Below are positions 7,168 to 15,403 of a stretch of 64,000 nt of DNA, piece after piece; within the stretch, counting starts at the first letter, position 1, and each line of letters opens with the position of its first letter. A program made the position numbers and the translations under genes. The stretch spans positions 2,263,705-2,327,704 of the forward strand of contig JAVSMS010000001.1 in the NCBI GenBank assembly GCA_032027085.1. Reading direction: 5' to 3'. The stretch comes from Pseudorhodoplanes sp. (GTDB taxonomy: Bacteria; Pseudomonadota; Alphaproteobacteria; Rhizobiales; Xanthobacteraceae). The notes under the pieces were generated by a model. That model ran no database searches, was not told where the DNA came from, and saw only the letters and a list, made by a program, of their open reading frames with translations.

Positions 7168-10152
7168 GTGAGTGAACGCTTAATGCCGGGGCTGGAACGG
7201 CGGCTGAAATCGGAAGGCGCGGGCGAAATTCGCTTCGACGCCTTCAGCCGTGGGCGCTATGCGACTGATGCCTCACACTACCAGATCATGCCCTTGGGCG
7301 TGGTCGCGCCGCGCACCATAGACGAGGCCAATCGGGCGATAGCGATTGCGCGGGAAGAGGGCGTCAGCGTGCTGCCGCGCGGCGGCGGCACCTCGCAATG
7401 CGGACAGACGGTCAACCATGCGCTTGCCATCGATTGTTCGAAATATCTCAATCGGATTCTTGAAATCGATGTCGAAGGCCGCCGCTGTGTGGTCGAGCCG
7501 GGCATCGTGCTGGATGACTTGAATCGCGCGCTGAAGCCGCACGGGTTGTGGTTTCCCGTCGACATCTCCACCGCCTCGCGCGCCACAATCGGCGGCATGA
7601 CCGGCAACAATTCCTGCGGCGCGCGTTCGCTGCGCTTTGGCAACACGCGCGAGAATGTGCTGTCGATCGATGCATTGCTGGCAAACGGCGAGACCGCGCA
7701 TTTCGGGCCGGTGCAGGCCGATCTGTCCGACATTCCTGCGTCATCGTCACTGCGCGCGATTGCCGGCGATCTGCTGAAGCTTGGCGCGCGCGAAGCCGAC
7801 GAAATCGCCGCGCGCTTTCCAAAAGTGCAGCGAAGGGTCGGCGGCTACAATCTCGACGCGCTGGTACCCGGCCGCAACGATCTCAACCTGGCGCATATCC
7901 TGATCGGCTCGGAAGGAACGCTCGGCTTCACCACGCGCGTCGAGCTGAAGCTGTCGCCCGTGCTCGGCCGCCGCGCGGTCGGCGTCTGCCATTTCGGCAA
8001 GTTCTATGAGGCGATGGACGCCGCGCAGCATCTGGTGAAGCTGAAGCCGATCGCGATCGAGCTGGTCGACCGCACCATGATCGGGCTGGCGCGCGAGATC
8101 GCGATGTTCCGCCCGACGCTGGAGCAATTCGTGCGCGGCGCGCCGGACGCGGTGCTGCTGGTGGAATTCGGCGAGGACGATCAGGAGGAGAATGTCCGCC
8201 GGCTGAAGCAATTGCACGAGACCATGGGCGATCTCGGCTTCGGCTGGGACAGGCAAGGCGGCAAGTGGGGCGGCGTGGTCGATGTGCTCGATCCGGGCTT
8301 GCAGGCGGCGATCACCGACGTGCGGACGTCCGGCCTCAACATCATGATGTCGATGAAGGAGGAGGGAAAGCCGGTCTCCTTCGTCGAGGATTGCGCGGTG
8401 CCGCTGGAGCATCTTGCCGAATACACCAGCAAGCTGACGGACGTGTTCGAGAAGCACGGCACACGCGGCACTTGGTATGCGCATGCGTCGGTGGGCTGCC
8501 TGCATGTGCGCCCGGTGCTGAATCTGCGGCTGGACAAAGATGTGAAGGCGATGCGCGCCATCGCCGAGGAAGCCTTTGCGATGGTGCGCGCCTACAAGGG
8601 CTCGCATTCCGGCGAGCACGGCGACGGTATCGTGCGCTCGGAATTTCATGCCTTCATGTTCGGCGACAAGCTGGTACGCGCCTTCGAAGAAGTGAAGGAG
8701 CGTTTCGATCCAGAAGGCCTGTTCAATCCCGGCAAGATCGTGCATGCGCCGAAATTCGATGACCGCTCGAATTTCCGCTTCGCGCCGGGCTATCGCGGCA
8801 TCGAATTGAAGACGGAGCTCGACTGGTCGGCCTGGCCCGGCGCCGGCGGCGGTTTCCAGGGCGCGGTCGAGATGTGCAACAACAACGGCGCCTGCCGCAA
8901 GATGCAGGGCGGCGTCATGTGCCCGAGCTATCGGGTCACCCGCGACGAGAAGGATGTCACGCGCGGCCGCGCGAACACCTTGCGTCTTGCCGTGACCGGA
9001 CAACTCGGCCCCGATGCGCTCACCTCCGAAGACATGGCCGAGACGCTGAAGCTGTGCGTGTCCTGCAAGGCCTGCCGGCGCGAATGCCCGACCGGCGTCG
9101 ACATGGCGCGCATGAAGATCGAGGTGCTGGCGGCGCGGGCGAAGAAATTTGGGCTCACGCTGCATCAGCGGCTGGTCGGCTACCTGCCGCGCTATGCGCC
9201 CTACGGCGCGAAAGTGCCGTGGCTGTTGAATTTGCGGGACAGATTGCCGGGCGCGGCGAAATTGTCGGAGGCGATTGCGGGGTTCACCGCCCGGCGCAGC
9301 CTGCCGAAATGGCGGAGGGACATATTTCGGGATGAGGATGCCATGCGGAACTCCCTCCCCCTGAAACGGGCAGGTGCAGACGGAGCCTGCGGGGATGACC
9401 GCGAAGTCGTCCTCTTCGTCGACACCTTCAACCGCTATTTCGAGCGCGAGATCATCGAGGACGCGATCCGTGTGCTGGCGGCCGGCGGCTATCGCGTGCA
9501 TCTGGTGAAGCCGCGCGACGGCACATCGCGGCCGCTCTGCTGCGGCCGTACCTTCCTTTCGGTCGGCTGCGTGGGCGAGGCGCGGCACGAAGCGGAGCGC
9601 ACTTTGGCCGCGCTGGAATCCTATATTGTGCGCGGCGTGCCGGTGGTCGGCCTGGAGCCAAGCTGCATCCTCGGCTTCCGCGACGAAATCCCGGCGCTGA
9701 TCGGCACCAGCGTTGCGCACAGGCTTGCCGAACTCGCGCTCACCTTCGAGGAATTTCTGGCGCGCGAGCAGACGGCGGGCACGCTCAAGCTTCCGCTCGG
9801 CGCCGTGAAGCAAAGCGTGCTGGTGCACGGTCACTGCCATCAGAAATCCTTCGACGCCTTCGGCGCGGTGCAGAATGTGCTCAAGCTCGTCCCCGAGGTG
9901 TCGGTACAGACGATCGAATCGAGCTGCTGCGGCATGGCCGGCAGCTTCGGCTATGCCAAGGACACCATCGACATATCTCTTGCGATGGGCGAGCTCTCCC
10001 TGCTGCCGGCCGTGCGCAAGGCGCCGGACGACGCGCTCATTGTCGCCGACGGCACGTCATGCCGGCACCAGATTCACGACGGCGCCGGCCGCAAGGCCAT
10101 TCATGTCGCGCAATTGCTGGCGCGCAGCATCGCGGCCGGCGAGGGGGATTAG
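7168..10152 (+). CDS. FAD/Fe-S D-2-hydroxyacid dehydrogenase (YdiJ/D-2-hydroxyglutarate dehydrogenase-like)
   Basis: A 994-residue fusion. The N-terminal half is a GlcD/VAO-type FAD domain (PRGGGTSQCGQ near residue 70; GGMTGNNSCGARS; C-terminal SGEHGDG). The second half is a GlpC-like electron-transfer domain with a cluster motif CVSCKACRRECP near residue 630 and two CCG-domain motifs (RPLCCGRTF, ESSCCGMAG). This order and length match E. coli YdiJ, a D-2-hydroxyglutarate dehydrogenase; D-lactate or another D-2-hydroxyacid is also possible. I chose GTG 7168, with CGGAG about 10 bp upstream; in-frame sequence before it is intergenic repeat. The stop overlaps the convergent next gene by 4 bp. 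Confidence 0.88.
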   Translation: MSERLMPGLERRLKSEGAGEIRFDAFSRGRYATDASHYQIMPLGVVAPRTIDEANRAIAIAREEGVSVLPRGGGTSQCGQTVNHALAIDCSKYLNRILEIDVEGRRCVVEPGIVLDDLNRALKPHGLWFPVDISTASRATIGGMTGNNSCGARSLRFGNTRENVLSIDALLANGETAHFGPVQADLSDIPASSSLRAIAGDLLKLGAREADEIAARFPKVQRRVGGYNLDALVPGRNDLNLAHILIGSEGTLGFTTRVELKLSPVLGRRAVGVCHFGKFYEAMDAAQHLVKLKPIAIELVDRTMIGLAREIAMFRPTLEQFVRGAPDAVLLVEFGEDDQEENVRRLKQLHETMGDLGFGWDRQGGKWGGVVDVLDPGLQAAITDVRTSGLNIMMSMKEEGKPVSFVEDCAVPLEHLAEYTSKLTDVFEKHGTRGTWYAHASVGCLHVRPVLNLRLDKDVKAMRAIAEEAFAMVRAYKGSHSGEHGDGIVRSEFHAFMFGDKLVRAFEEVKERFDPEGLFNPGKIVHAPKFDDRSNFRFAPGYRGIELKTELDWSAWPGAGGGFQGAVEMCNNNGACRKMQGGVMCPSYRVTRDEKDVTRGRANTLRLAVTGQLGPDALTSEDMAETLKLCVSCKACRRECPTGVDMARMKIEVLAARAKKFGLTLHQRLVGYLPRYAPYGAKVPWLLNLRDRLPGAAKLSEAIAGFTARRSLPKWRRDIFRDEDAMRNSLPLKRAGADGACGDDREVVLFVDTFNRYFEREIIEDAIRVLAAGGYRVHLVKPRDGTSRPLCCGRTFLSVGCVGEARHEAERTLAALESYIVRGVPVVGLEPSCILGFRDEIPALIGTSVAHRLAELALTFEEFLAREQTAGTLKLPLGAVKQSVLVHGHCHQKSFDAFGAVQNVLKLVPEVSVQTIESSCCGMAGSFGYAKDTIDISLAMGELSLLPAVRKAPDDALIVADGTSCRHQIHDGAGRKAIHVAQLLARSIAAGEGD

Positions 10153-10520
10153 TCCTGCGCGTAGGCGATGGTTGACAGCAGCGAGATTTCCGCGCGGCGG
10201 GAATCAAGCCGCGTGTGCTGCACGACGATCGGCTGATCCGACTCGAAAACCGAAGAATAATCGGTGTCGAGCGGCACCGGCTCCGGATCCTTCAGATCGT
10301 TGAAACGCAGGTGGAGCGTGCGCCGCGCCGGCACTGTCACCCTGTAGGTCACGGGATCGCGGTTGGCGAAGAACACCGTCACCGCGACATTGGCATCCTT
10401 GTCATTCGCATTGAGGATGCAGGCGGTCTCGTGCGAGAGCAAAGTGCGATCCTGCGACACGCTCTGCGAGGGAATATAGCCTTCCGGAATGGCCCAGCGC
10501 TTCCTGCCGATTGCATCCAT
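10149..10520 (-). CDS. Anabaena sensory rhodopsin transducer (ASRT) family protein
   Basis: The 123-residue protein matches the Anabaena sensory rhodopsin transducer along its whole length: WAIPEGYIPSQS, LSHETACILNANDKDANV, VPARRTLHLRFNDL and the near-invariant C-terminal PIVVQHTRLDSRRAEISLLSTIAYA. ASRT is a small soluble beta-sandwich protein, and the wider family has been proposed to bind small molecules such as sugars. No rhodopsin gene is in this window. Instead the gene lies 15 bp after otsA and is the last gene of a trehalose operon, suggesting a link to sugar metabolism (inference). Confidence 0.88.
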   Translation of the reverse strand: MDAIGRKRWAIPEGYIPSQSVSQDRTLLSHETACILNANDKDANVAVTVFFANRDPVTYRVTVPARRTLHLRFNDLKDPEPVPLDTDYSSVFESDQPIVVQHTRLDSRRAEISLLSTIAYAQD

Positions 10521-10535
10521 GCCTGCCTCTCTCGA

Positions 10536-11981
10536 TTATGCTCCCGGAACCGCGCGCGGGAAGCCGAATGAGCGTTGCGGTTGAATCGCGGTATCTTGCG
10601 GAGGCACCTTATCCTCCGTCTCGCCGGTCAGAACGGACAGGAAGCGATCCGGCCAGTCGTTGATGTCGTTCTGGGAAATGATCCGGAACAGCGCGTCGTG
10701 GCGGGCGCGGCGTTCCTCAATCGGCATTGACAGCGCGCGAGCGATGGTCGCGCCGACCGATGCCGTGTCGTAGGGATTGACCAGAAGCGCCGGCTTACAT
10801 TCCAGCGCGGCGCCGGCGAAGCGCGAGAGAATGAGCACGCCCGGATCTTCCGGATTCTGCGCGGCGACATATTCCTTGGCGACGAGGTTCATGCCGTCGC
10901 GCAACGGCGTGACCAAGGCGGCGCGCGCCGCATGATAGAGGCCGGCAAGCGCGGTGCGGCTATGCGTGCGGTTGATGTAGCGGATCGGGGTCCATGAGGC
11001 TTCGCCATAATTGCCGTTGACCTTGCCCACCTTTTCGCTGACCAGTCGCTCCATCGCCGCATATTCCTGGATGCTGGACCGGCTTTTCGGCGTGATCTGC
11101 AGATAAGTGACGTTGTTGTGCCATTCCGGATTGGCCGCAAGAAACTGCTCGAAGGCGTCGATACGGGCGTCGATCCCCTTTGAATAATCGAGCCGGTCGA
11201 CGCCGATGATCATGGCGCGGCCGGACAGGCTGGTCAGAACGCCGTTGACGAAGGACGAGCGCGCGGCGCGGCGCGCCATGCGGCTGAAGGATTCCACTTC
11301 GATGCCGACCGGGAATACGCCGATCTTCATCAGGCGCTCGCCGGTGTCGAAAACCCAGCGGGTTTTTTCCGGATAGCGGCATTCGGTCTCGACGTAACGC
11401 GCAAAATTCGCCGCGTCGATCTCGGTCTGGAAGCCGGCCAGGTCGTAATGGCTGAGCGCCCAGACGATGCGCTCATGCTGCGGCAGGGCGGTGATGATCT
11501 CCGGCGGCGGAAACGGCGTATGCAGGAAGAAGCCGATCTTGTTCCTGTGCCCGCGTTCGCGCAGCGCCTTGGCCAGAGTGAGGAAATGATAGTCGTGCAC
11601 CCAGACGATGTCGTCAGGCCTCAGAATCTTGTGCAATTCATAGGCGAAATGCTCGTTGACGCGCAGATAGCCGCCGAGATCGCGGCGCGTGAATTCCGCA
11701 AGATCGAGCCGGTAATGCAGGATCGGCCACAACACGCGGTTGGCGAAGCCGTTGTAATATTCGTTGTAATCTTCCTTCGGCAGATCGGTGACGACATAGG
11801 AAATCTTGTCGGCCTCGATGGTCTTGGTCTCCAGGCTCTTGTTGGCAACGCGTCCGCTCCAGCCGAACCAGATGCCCGGATGTTTCTTCAGCGCCGCAAG
11901 CACGGCGACCTCGAGCCCCCCGGCGCGGCTGCCCGCGCGCGGAATGGCGACCCGATTGGATACAATCACTAGCCGCGCCAA
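10536..11981 (-). CDS. otsA: Trehalose-6-phosphate synthase OtsA (TTG start)
   Basis: A GT20 glycosyltransferase that makes trehalose-6-phosphate from UDP-glucose and glucose-6-phosphate. LVIVSNRVAIP at the N-terminus, WFGWSG, VWVHDYHFL, GVDRLDYSKGI and LRDGMNLVAKEY are OtsA hallmarks, and 481 residues fits. No ATG exists at the conserved N-terminus. A TTG at 11981 has GGAGG five bases upstream, and the protein then begins with the expected LARLVIVSNRV, so I chose it. The gene overlaps the end of the GH15 gene by 13 bp, implying translational coupling. Confidence 0.93.
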   Translation of the reverse strand: MARLVIVSNRVAIPRAGSRAGGLEVAVLAALKKHPGIWFGWSGRVANKSLETKTIEADKISYVVTDLPKEDYNEYYNGFANRVLWPILHYRLDLAEFTRRDLGGYLRVNEHFAYELHKILRPDDIVWVHDYHFLTLAKALRERGHRNKIGFFLHTPFPPPEIITALPQHERIVWALSHYDLAGFQTEIDAANFARYVETECRYPEKTRWVFDTGERLMKIGVFPVGIEVESFSRMARRAARSSFVNGVLTSLSGRAMIIGVDRLDYSKGIDARIDAFEQFLAANPEWHNNVTYLQITPKSRSSIQEYAAMERLVSEKVGKVNGNYGEASWTPIRYINRTHSRTALAGLYHAARAALVTPLRDGMNLVAKEYVAAQNPEDPGVLILSRFAGAALECKPALLVNPYDTASVGATIARALSMPIEERRARHDALFRIISQNDINDWPDRFLSVLTGETEDKVPPQDTAIQPQRSFGFPRAVPGA

Positions 11982-13759
11982 TATCTGTCCTCCCAGCTCC
12001 GCGACAGACGCATCGCAGTGAGTACCAAACCGGCCATGGAATAGGTCTGCGGAAAATTGCCCCATAATTCGCCGGTCTGCAAATGGATGTCCTCGGACAT
12101 CAGGCCATAGCGGTTCCGATAGCGGAGCGAATCCACGAAAAGCTCGCGCGCCTGGTCGCGGCGGCCGAGCGCCCAATAGGCGTCTATCAGCCAATAGCGG
12201 CAGATGAGGAAAGCGGCTTCCGGCATGCCGAAATCATCCGGGCTGGCATAGCGCATCATGTGCTTGCCGCGCAGCAACTCGCGCTCCATGGCCGCCACCG
12301 TCTTCATGAAGCGGGGGTCACTTGCGTCCACCACGCCCAGCTCAGGCAGCAGCAGCACCGCCGCATCGAGATCGTCGGCCCCGAAAGCGGCGGTGAAGGC
12401 CTGACGTTTCTCGCACCAGGCCTGCTCGATGATGGCCTTATGTATGCGGTCGGCGACGTCGTTCCAGTAGACCGCGCGCTCGCGCAGGCCCAGTCTTTCG
12501 GCGATGGCGGCGAGGCGGTTACAGCCGGCCCAGCACATCGCGACCGAATGCGTATGCACGCGCTGGCGGCCGCGATATTCCCAGATGCCGGCATCCGGCG
12601 TGAGCGCGTAGCGCTCGGCTTTCTCACCCAGCGTTTCCAGCAGACGAAACAGCGTTTCGTCGCCCATGCGCGGCAGCCGTCGATCAAAGAACATCGGCAT
12701 CGCGGCAAGGATGATGCTGCCGTAAGTATCGTGCTGCGCCTGCACGGCGGCGGCATTGCCCAACCGGACGGGTCCGTCGGCGCGATAACCCGGAAGCTTG
12801 TCGGGAATCCATTCGTCCATCGGGTCGGACGGCACCACGCTGTAAACCGGACGCAGACTGTCCATTTCCTCGGACACCAGATTGAGGATGTAGAAGATGA
12901 AATCTTCCATCGTCTGGGTCGCGCCGATGCGGTTCAGCGCCTTGACCACGAAATGCGCGTCGCGCAGCCATACATAGCGGTAATCCCAATTGCGGCCGGT
13001 GCCCGGCGATTCCGGAATCGATGTCGTATGCGCGGCGATGATGCCGCCGGTCTCCTCGAAATTGCTGAGCTTGAGCGTAATGGCGGCGCGGATCATCGCT
13101 TCCTGCCAATCATAGGACAGGTTCAGCCGCCGCACCCATTCGTGCCAATAGGCTGTCGTGCGATCGAGAAAATCCCGGCAGGTCGGCGCCAGCGCGCCGG
13201 GGAACGGCTCGTCAGCGCCGAACACCATATGCAAAGGCCGGCTCAGCACAAAGGGAGTTTCGCCTTCGATATAGGAGAGCGGCGCATCGGTGGTGAGGCG
13301 CAACTGCGTGCCGGCGCCCCAATAGCGGATGTGGTTGCTGCCGAGCGAATAGTTGGTGATGGGATGGCCGTAACCGAAGGCCGGGCGGAAACGGATGGAA
13401 ATCCGCGGCAGCCCGGCCGCAGGCTCGACGATGCGGATCAGCTGCGGCGCGCGATAGATGCGGTCGAAATTCTGGAAGCGGGGCGCAAAATCCGTAATGC
13501 GGACTGCATTGCCCTTGCTGTCGGTCAGCGTAGTGACGACGACGGGCGTATTGCGTAGATAGTCCGATGCGACTTCGGCGAGATCGTTGAGGACAATGTC
13601 GGTGAAACCCTTTTCCTCGTCGCCGGCGAGCAGACGACAGAAGACGGGATTGCTGTCAAAGCGCGGAAAGCACCACCAGGTGATGCGCGATCCCGGCTCG
13701 ATCAGAGCCGCGGTGCGTCCGTTTCCGGTGATGGCGAGATCGAGCCCATAATCGGTCAT
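11969..13759 (-). CDS. Glycoside hydrolase family 15 protein (glucoamylase/trehalase-like)
   Basis: A 596-residue GH15 protein with the (alpha/alpha)6-barrel signatures NWDYRYVWLRDA and the C-terminal GELWGNFPQTYSMAGL, which contains one of the catalytic glutamates. The N-terminal third (ALIEPGSRITWWCFPRFDS) is the usual beta-sandwich. Some family members hydrolyse trehalose and others alpha-glucans. Its position between otsB and otsA, with a 4-bp overlap to otsB, supports a trehalose or related alpha-glucoside substrate. No signal peptide is visible, so it is probably cytoplasmic. The substrate is not determined by sequence. Confidence 0.9.
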   Translation of the reverse strand: MTDYGLDLAITGNGRTAALIEPGSRITWWCFPRFDSNPVFCRLLAGDEEKGFTDIVLNDLAEVASDYLRNTPVVVTTLTDSKGNAVRITDFAPRFQNFDRIYRAPQLIRIVEPAAGLPRISIRFRPAFGYGHPITNYSLGSNHIRYWGAGTQLRLTTDAPLSYIEGETPFVLSRPLHMVFGADEPFPGALAPTCRDFLDRTTAYWHEWVRRLNLSYDWQEAMIRAAITLKLSNFEETGGIIAAHTTSIPESPGTGRNWDYRYVWLRDAHFVVKALNRIGATQTMEDFIFYILNLVSEEMDSLRPVYSVVPSDPMDEWIPDKLPGYRADGPVRLGNAAAVQAQHDTYGSIILAAMPMFFDRRLPRMGDETLFRLLETLGEKAERYALTPDAGIWEYRGRQRVHTHSVAMCWAGCNRLAAIAERLGLRERAVYWNDVADRIHKAIIEQAWCEKRQAFTAAFGADDLDAAVLLLPELGVVDASDPRFMKTVAAMERELLRGKHMMRYASPDDFGMPEAAFLICRYWLIDAYWALGRRDQARELFVDSLRYRNRYGLMSEDIHLQTGELWGNFPQTYSMAGLVLTAMRLSRSWEDRYWRG

Positions 13760-14607
13760 CTCGCCTCCTGGCGGTCGCTCAGGCGCTGCAGCCAGAGCCG
13801 GACGTCTTTGGGACCGTCGAAATTGAAGGACGCGCCAGGCACGATGCCTCCGACTGATACACCGATTCCGGAGAAACGCGGAAGAACGGCGAAGGCGGCT
13901 TCATCGGTCACGTCGTCGCCGACAAAGACCGGCCGGCGTCCGGCAAAGGGCGCGAACGACATCAAGTCCTGCAGACCGGAGCCCTTGTCGAAGCCGCGCG
14001 GCTTGATCTCGATGACGGATTTTCCGGGTAGGATGCTAAGGCCGTCGCATCCATATTTCTCGCAGATGGCGGCGACCGACTTGATCACGGCGCCGCCGAG
14101 TTGCGGCGCCAGCCGGTAATGGATGGCGAGCGAATAGTCCTTGTCCTCGATGATGATGCCGGAATCGAGTTCTCCGATCTCGATGAAGCGCCGCCTGAGT
14201 GCAGGATCGAGCGGCGAAGACTGCATGCGATGGGGTGTCGCGTCCGGGCTGATGCGGATTTCGGCGCCGTGGCCGCCGACGGCCGCCAATCGCAGCGGAT
14301 CGAAAATATAGTCGATATCGGCGAGCGACCGGCCGCTGATCAGCCCGAGCGCGCCGCCCAGCCGCTGCGCGAGCCGCGCCAGCATGCGACGAAGCTCGGG
14401 CGAGACATGCACGTCATGCGGCTTGGGGGCGATATCAAGCAGGGTCCCGTCGATGTCGAGCAGGATAGCCGTCTCATCGAAGGCGATGGGGAAATCAACT
14501 GCCGTGCTCCGGCCGTCTATTTCCTCCGGCAGTTGCGGTTCCTCGACTCCGCCGGCTTCAGCGGGCGTATTCAGGTTTGCGGGGTTTGGTGAAATGATCT
14601 GTGACAT
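13756..14607 (-). CDS. otsB: Trehalose-6-phosphate phosphatase OtsB
   Basis: A HAD-superfamily phosphatase that removes phosphate from trehalose-6-phosphate. The nucleophile motif ILLDIDGTLLDIAP is near residue 50, and FVGDDVTDEAAF gives the C-terminal Mg-binding acids. At 283 residues it is a typical OtsB, with about 40 extra N-terminal residues before the HAD core. It is first in the otsB-GH15-otsA-ASRT operon; its stop overlaps the GH15 start (ATGA). A candidate stress-sigma promoter lies about 160 bp upstream. Confidence 0.92.
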   Translation of the reverse strand: MSQIISPNPANLNTPAEAGGVEEPQLPEEIDGRSTAVDFPIAFDETAILLDIDGTLLDIAPKPHDVHVSPELRRMLARLAQRLGGALGLISGRSLADIDYIFDPLRLAAVGGHGAEIRISPDATPHRMQSSPLDPALRRRFIEIGELDSGIIIEDKDYSLAIHYRLAPQLGGAVIKSVAAICEKYGCDGLSILPGKSVIEIKPRGFDKGSGLQDLMSFAPFAGRRPVFVGDDVTDEAAFAVLPRFSGIGVSVGGIVPGASFNFDGPKDVRLWLQRLSDRQEAR

Positions 14608-14767
14608 CCGTCTGGCGGCAGGTGGGGGTTTTGTCGTGCAAAAGGTAACGATAGGAACTCAGCCGGGCAAAAGCGTGACCGGGATGGCTGCCGGGCCCGC
14701 ATTGCGGGACGATTTGCGGGCTGGTCTGAACGGCTGTGTGCGCGGACATGGCTTTAGCTGCAAAGAT

Positions 14768-14792
14768 AACCCAGAGCAGCGCGATGAGTTCC
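14768..14792 (-). promoter_or_regulatory. Candidate EcfG-type promoter for otsB
   Basis: On the minus strand, GGAAC (14792-14788) is followed after 16 bp by GGTT (14771-14768), fitting the relaxed alphaproteobacterial general-stress sigma consensus GGAAC-N18-TT. The C of CGTT is replaced by G, so it is weaker than the four sites at 18.7-20.6 kb. Trehalose synthesis under this sigma factor is known in other Hyphomicrobiales. Confidence 0.4.
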
Positions 14793-14894
14793 ATTGCACC
14801 GCAACAAGCGCCTGAACCGCAAGGTCTTCTTGCGCGGCCAGGCGGCGGCGCGAACCGCCCAATTGCTGACCAGTCATGCATTTTCCGGCTTTGC

Positions 14895-14920
14895 ATCTTT
14901 TAACCAATTGGTTAAAAGAT
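14895..14920. promoter_or_regulatory. Perfect 26-bp palindrome, candidate operator
   Basis: The 26 bases from 14895 to 14920 read identically on both strands (core TTAACCAATTGGTTAA). It sits 32 bp before the first codon of the decayed gene that heads the 15-18.8 kb sugar-type catabolic cluster. Such length and symmetry point to a dimeric repressor. The regulator gene is not in the window. Confidence 0.65.
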
Positions 14921-14951
14921 GACCCGTCTACATTGTCGTACCCTCAAGCCT

Positions 14952-15403
14952 ATGGTCCGCAGCCTCACCGTCCGTCGTATTGAATTTACCGAGCGGCCCG
15001 TGCGCTTCGACGCCACGCGTGCGCAGGGCGCGCCGCCGAACTGATGGTGCCGAAATGGTTCAATAAGGATGCAGGCATGACGCCCGAGCAGACGGTCGAA
15101 CAATTGCGCACGGCGCTGAATGTCGCGCGCGACCTTTATCTGTCGCGCGGCACATTGCCGAGCGACGGCCATCATTATGTCGATGGCTTCGCCGACACGC
15201 CGCAGGCGGAAGCGCGCGCCTTTCTCGCCGCGCATCCTGACTTGTATGAAGAGCGCGACGGCATTGTCCGGCTCATCATCCGTGACGGGAAAATCTCAAC
15301 CGGCTCGCTCAGGCAGGCCGGCTTTGCATCCGGCGTCGACCCTGCAAAGGTCGGCGTGATACGACACAACGACACTCAAATGAAAGAGGAAGCGCGAACG
15401 TGA
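14952..15403 (+). pseudogene. Remnant of an enolase-superfamily (mandelate racemase-like) gene
   Basis: Translation from ATG 14952 gives the start of a protein (MVRSLTVRRIEFTERPVRF) that hits a stop at 15042. Another frame carries on with GRAAELMVPKWFNKD and then VEQLRTALNVARDLYLSR. This joins directly to a typical C-terminal end: [32 protein letters not shown]. From memory of the family these belong to the two ends of a roughly 380-residue enolase-superfamily protein, so the N-terminus is frameshifted and the whole barrel deleted. A 119-residue product could start at 15044, but it would have no catalytic core. The end overlaps the next gene's start. Confidence 0.6.

Larger units (their letters stand above)
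14608..14951. other. Intergenic region upstream of otsB
   Basis: About 340 bp between divergent otsB and the decayed gene at 14952. It contains a candidate EcfG-type promoter facing otsB and a perfect palindrome at 14895-14920. Two weak overlapping minus-strand frames exist here (about 80-110 codons), but they show no recognisable domain and I do not call them. Confidence 0.5.

Noticed and set aside
7747-9840. A 697-codon minus-strand open frame inside the 2-hydroxyacid dehydrogenase gene
   Set aside because: Antisense shadow of a well-supported coding sequence; composition is typical of shadow frames.
12083-13558. A 491-codon plus-strand frame opposite the GH15 gene
   Set aside because: Antisense shadow; GH15 motifs are unambiguous on the other strand.
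14558-14907. Two overlapping minus-strand frames of about 80 and 110 codons upstream of otsB
   Set aside because: One contains a short hydrophobic stretch (MELIALLWVIFAA), but there is no convincing ribosome site, no domain, and one overlaps the otsB start.
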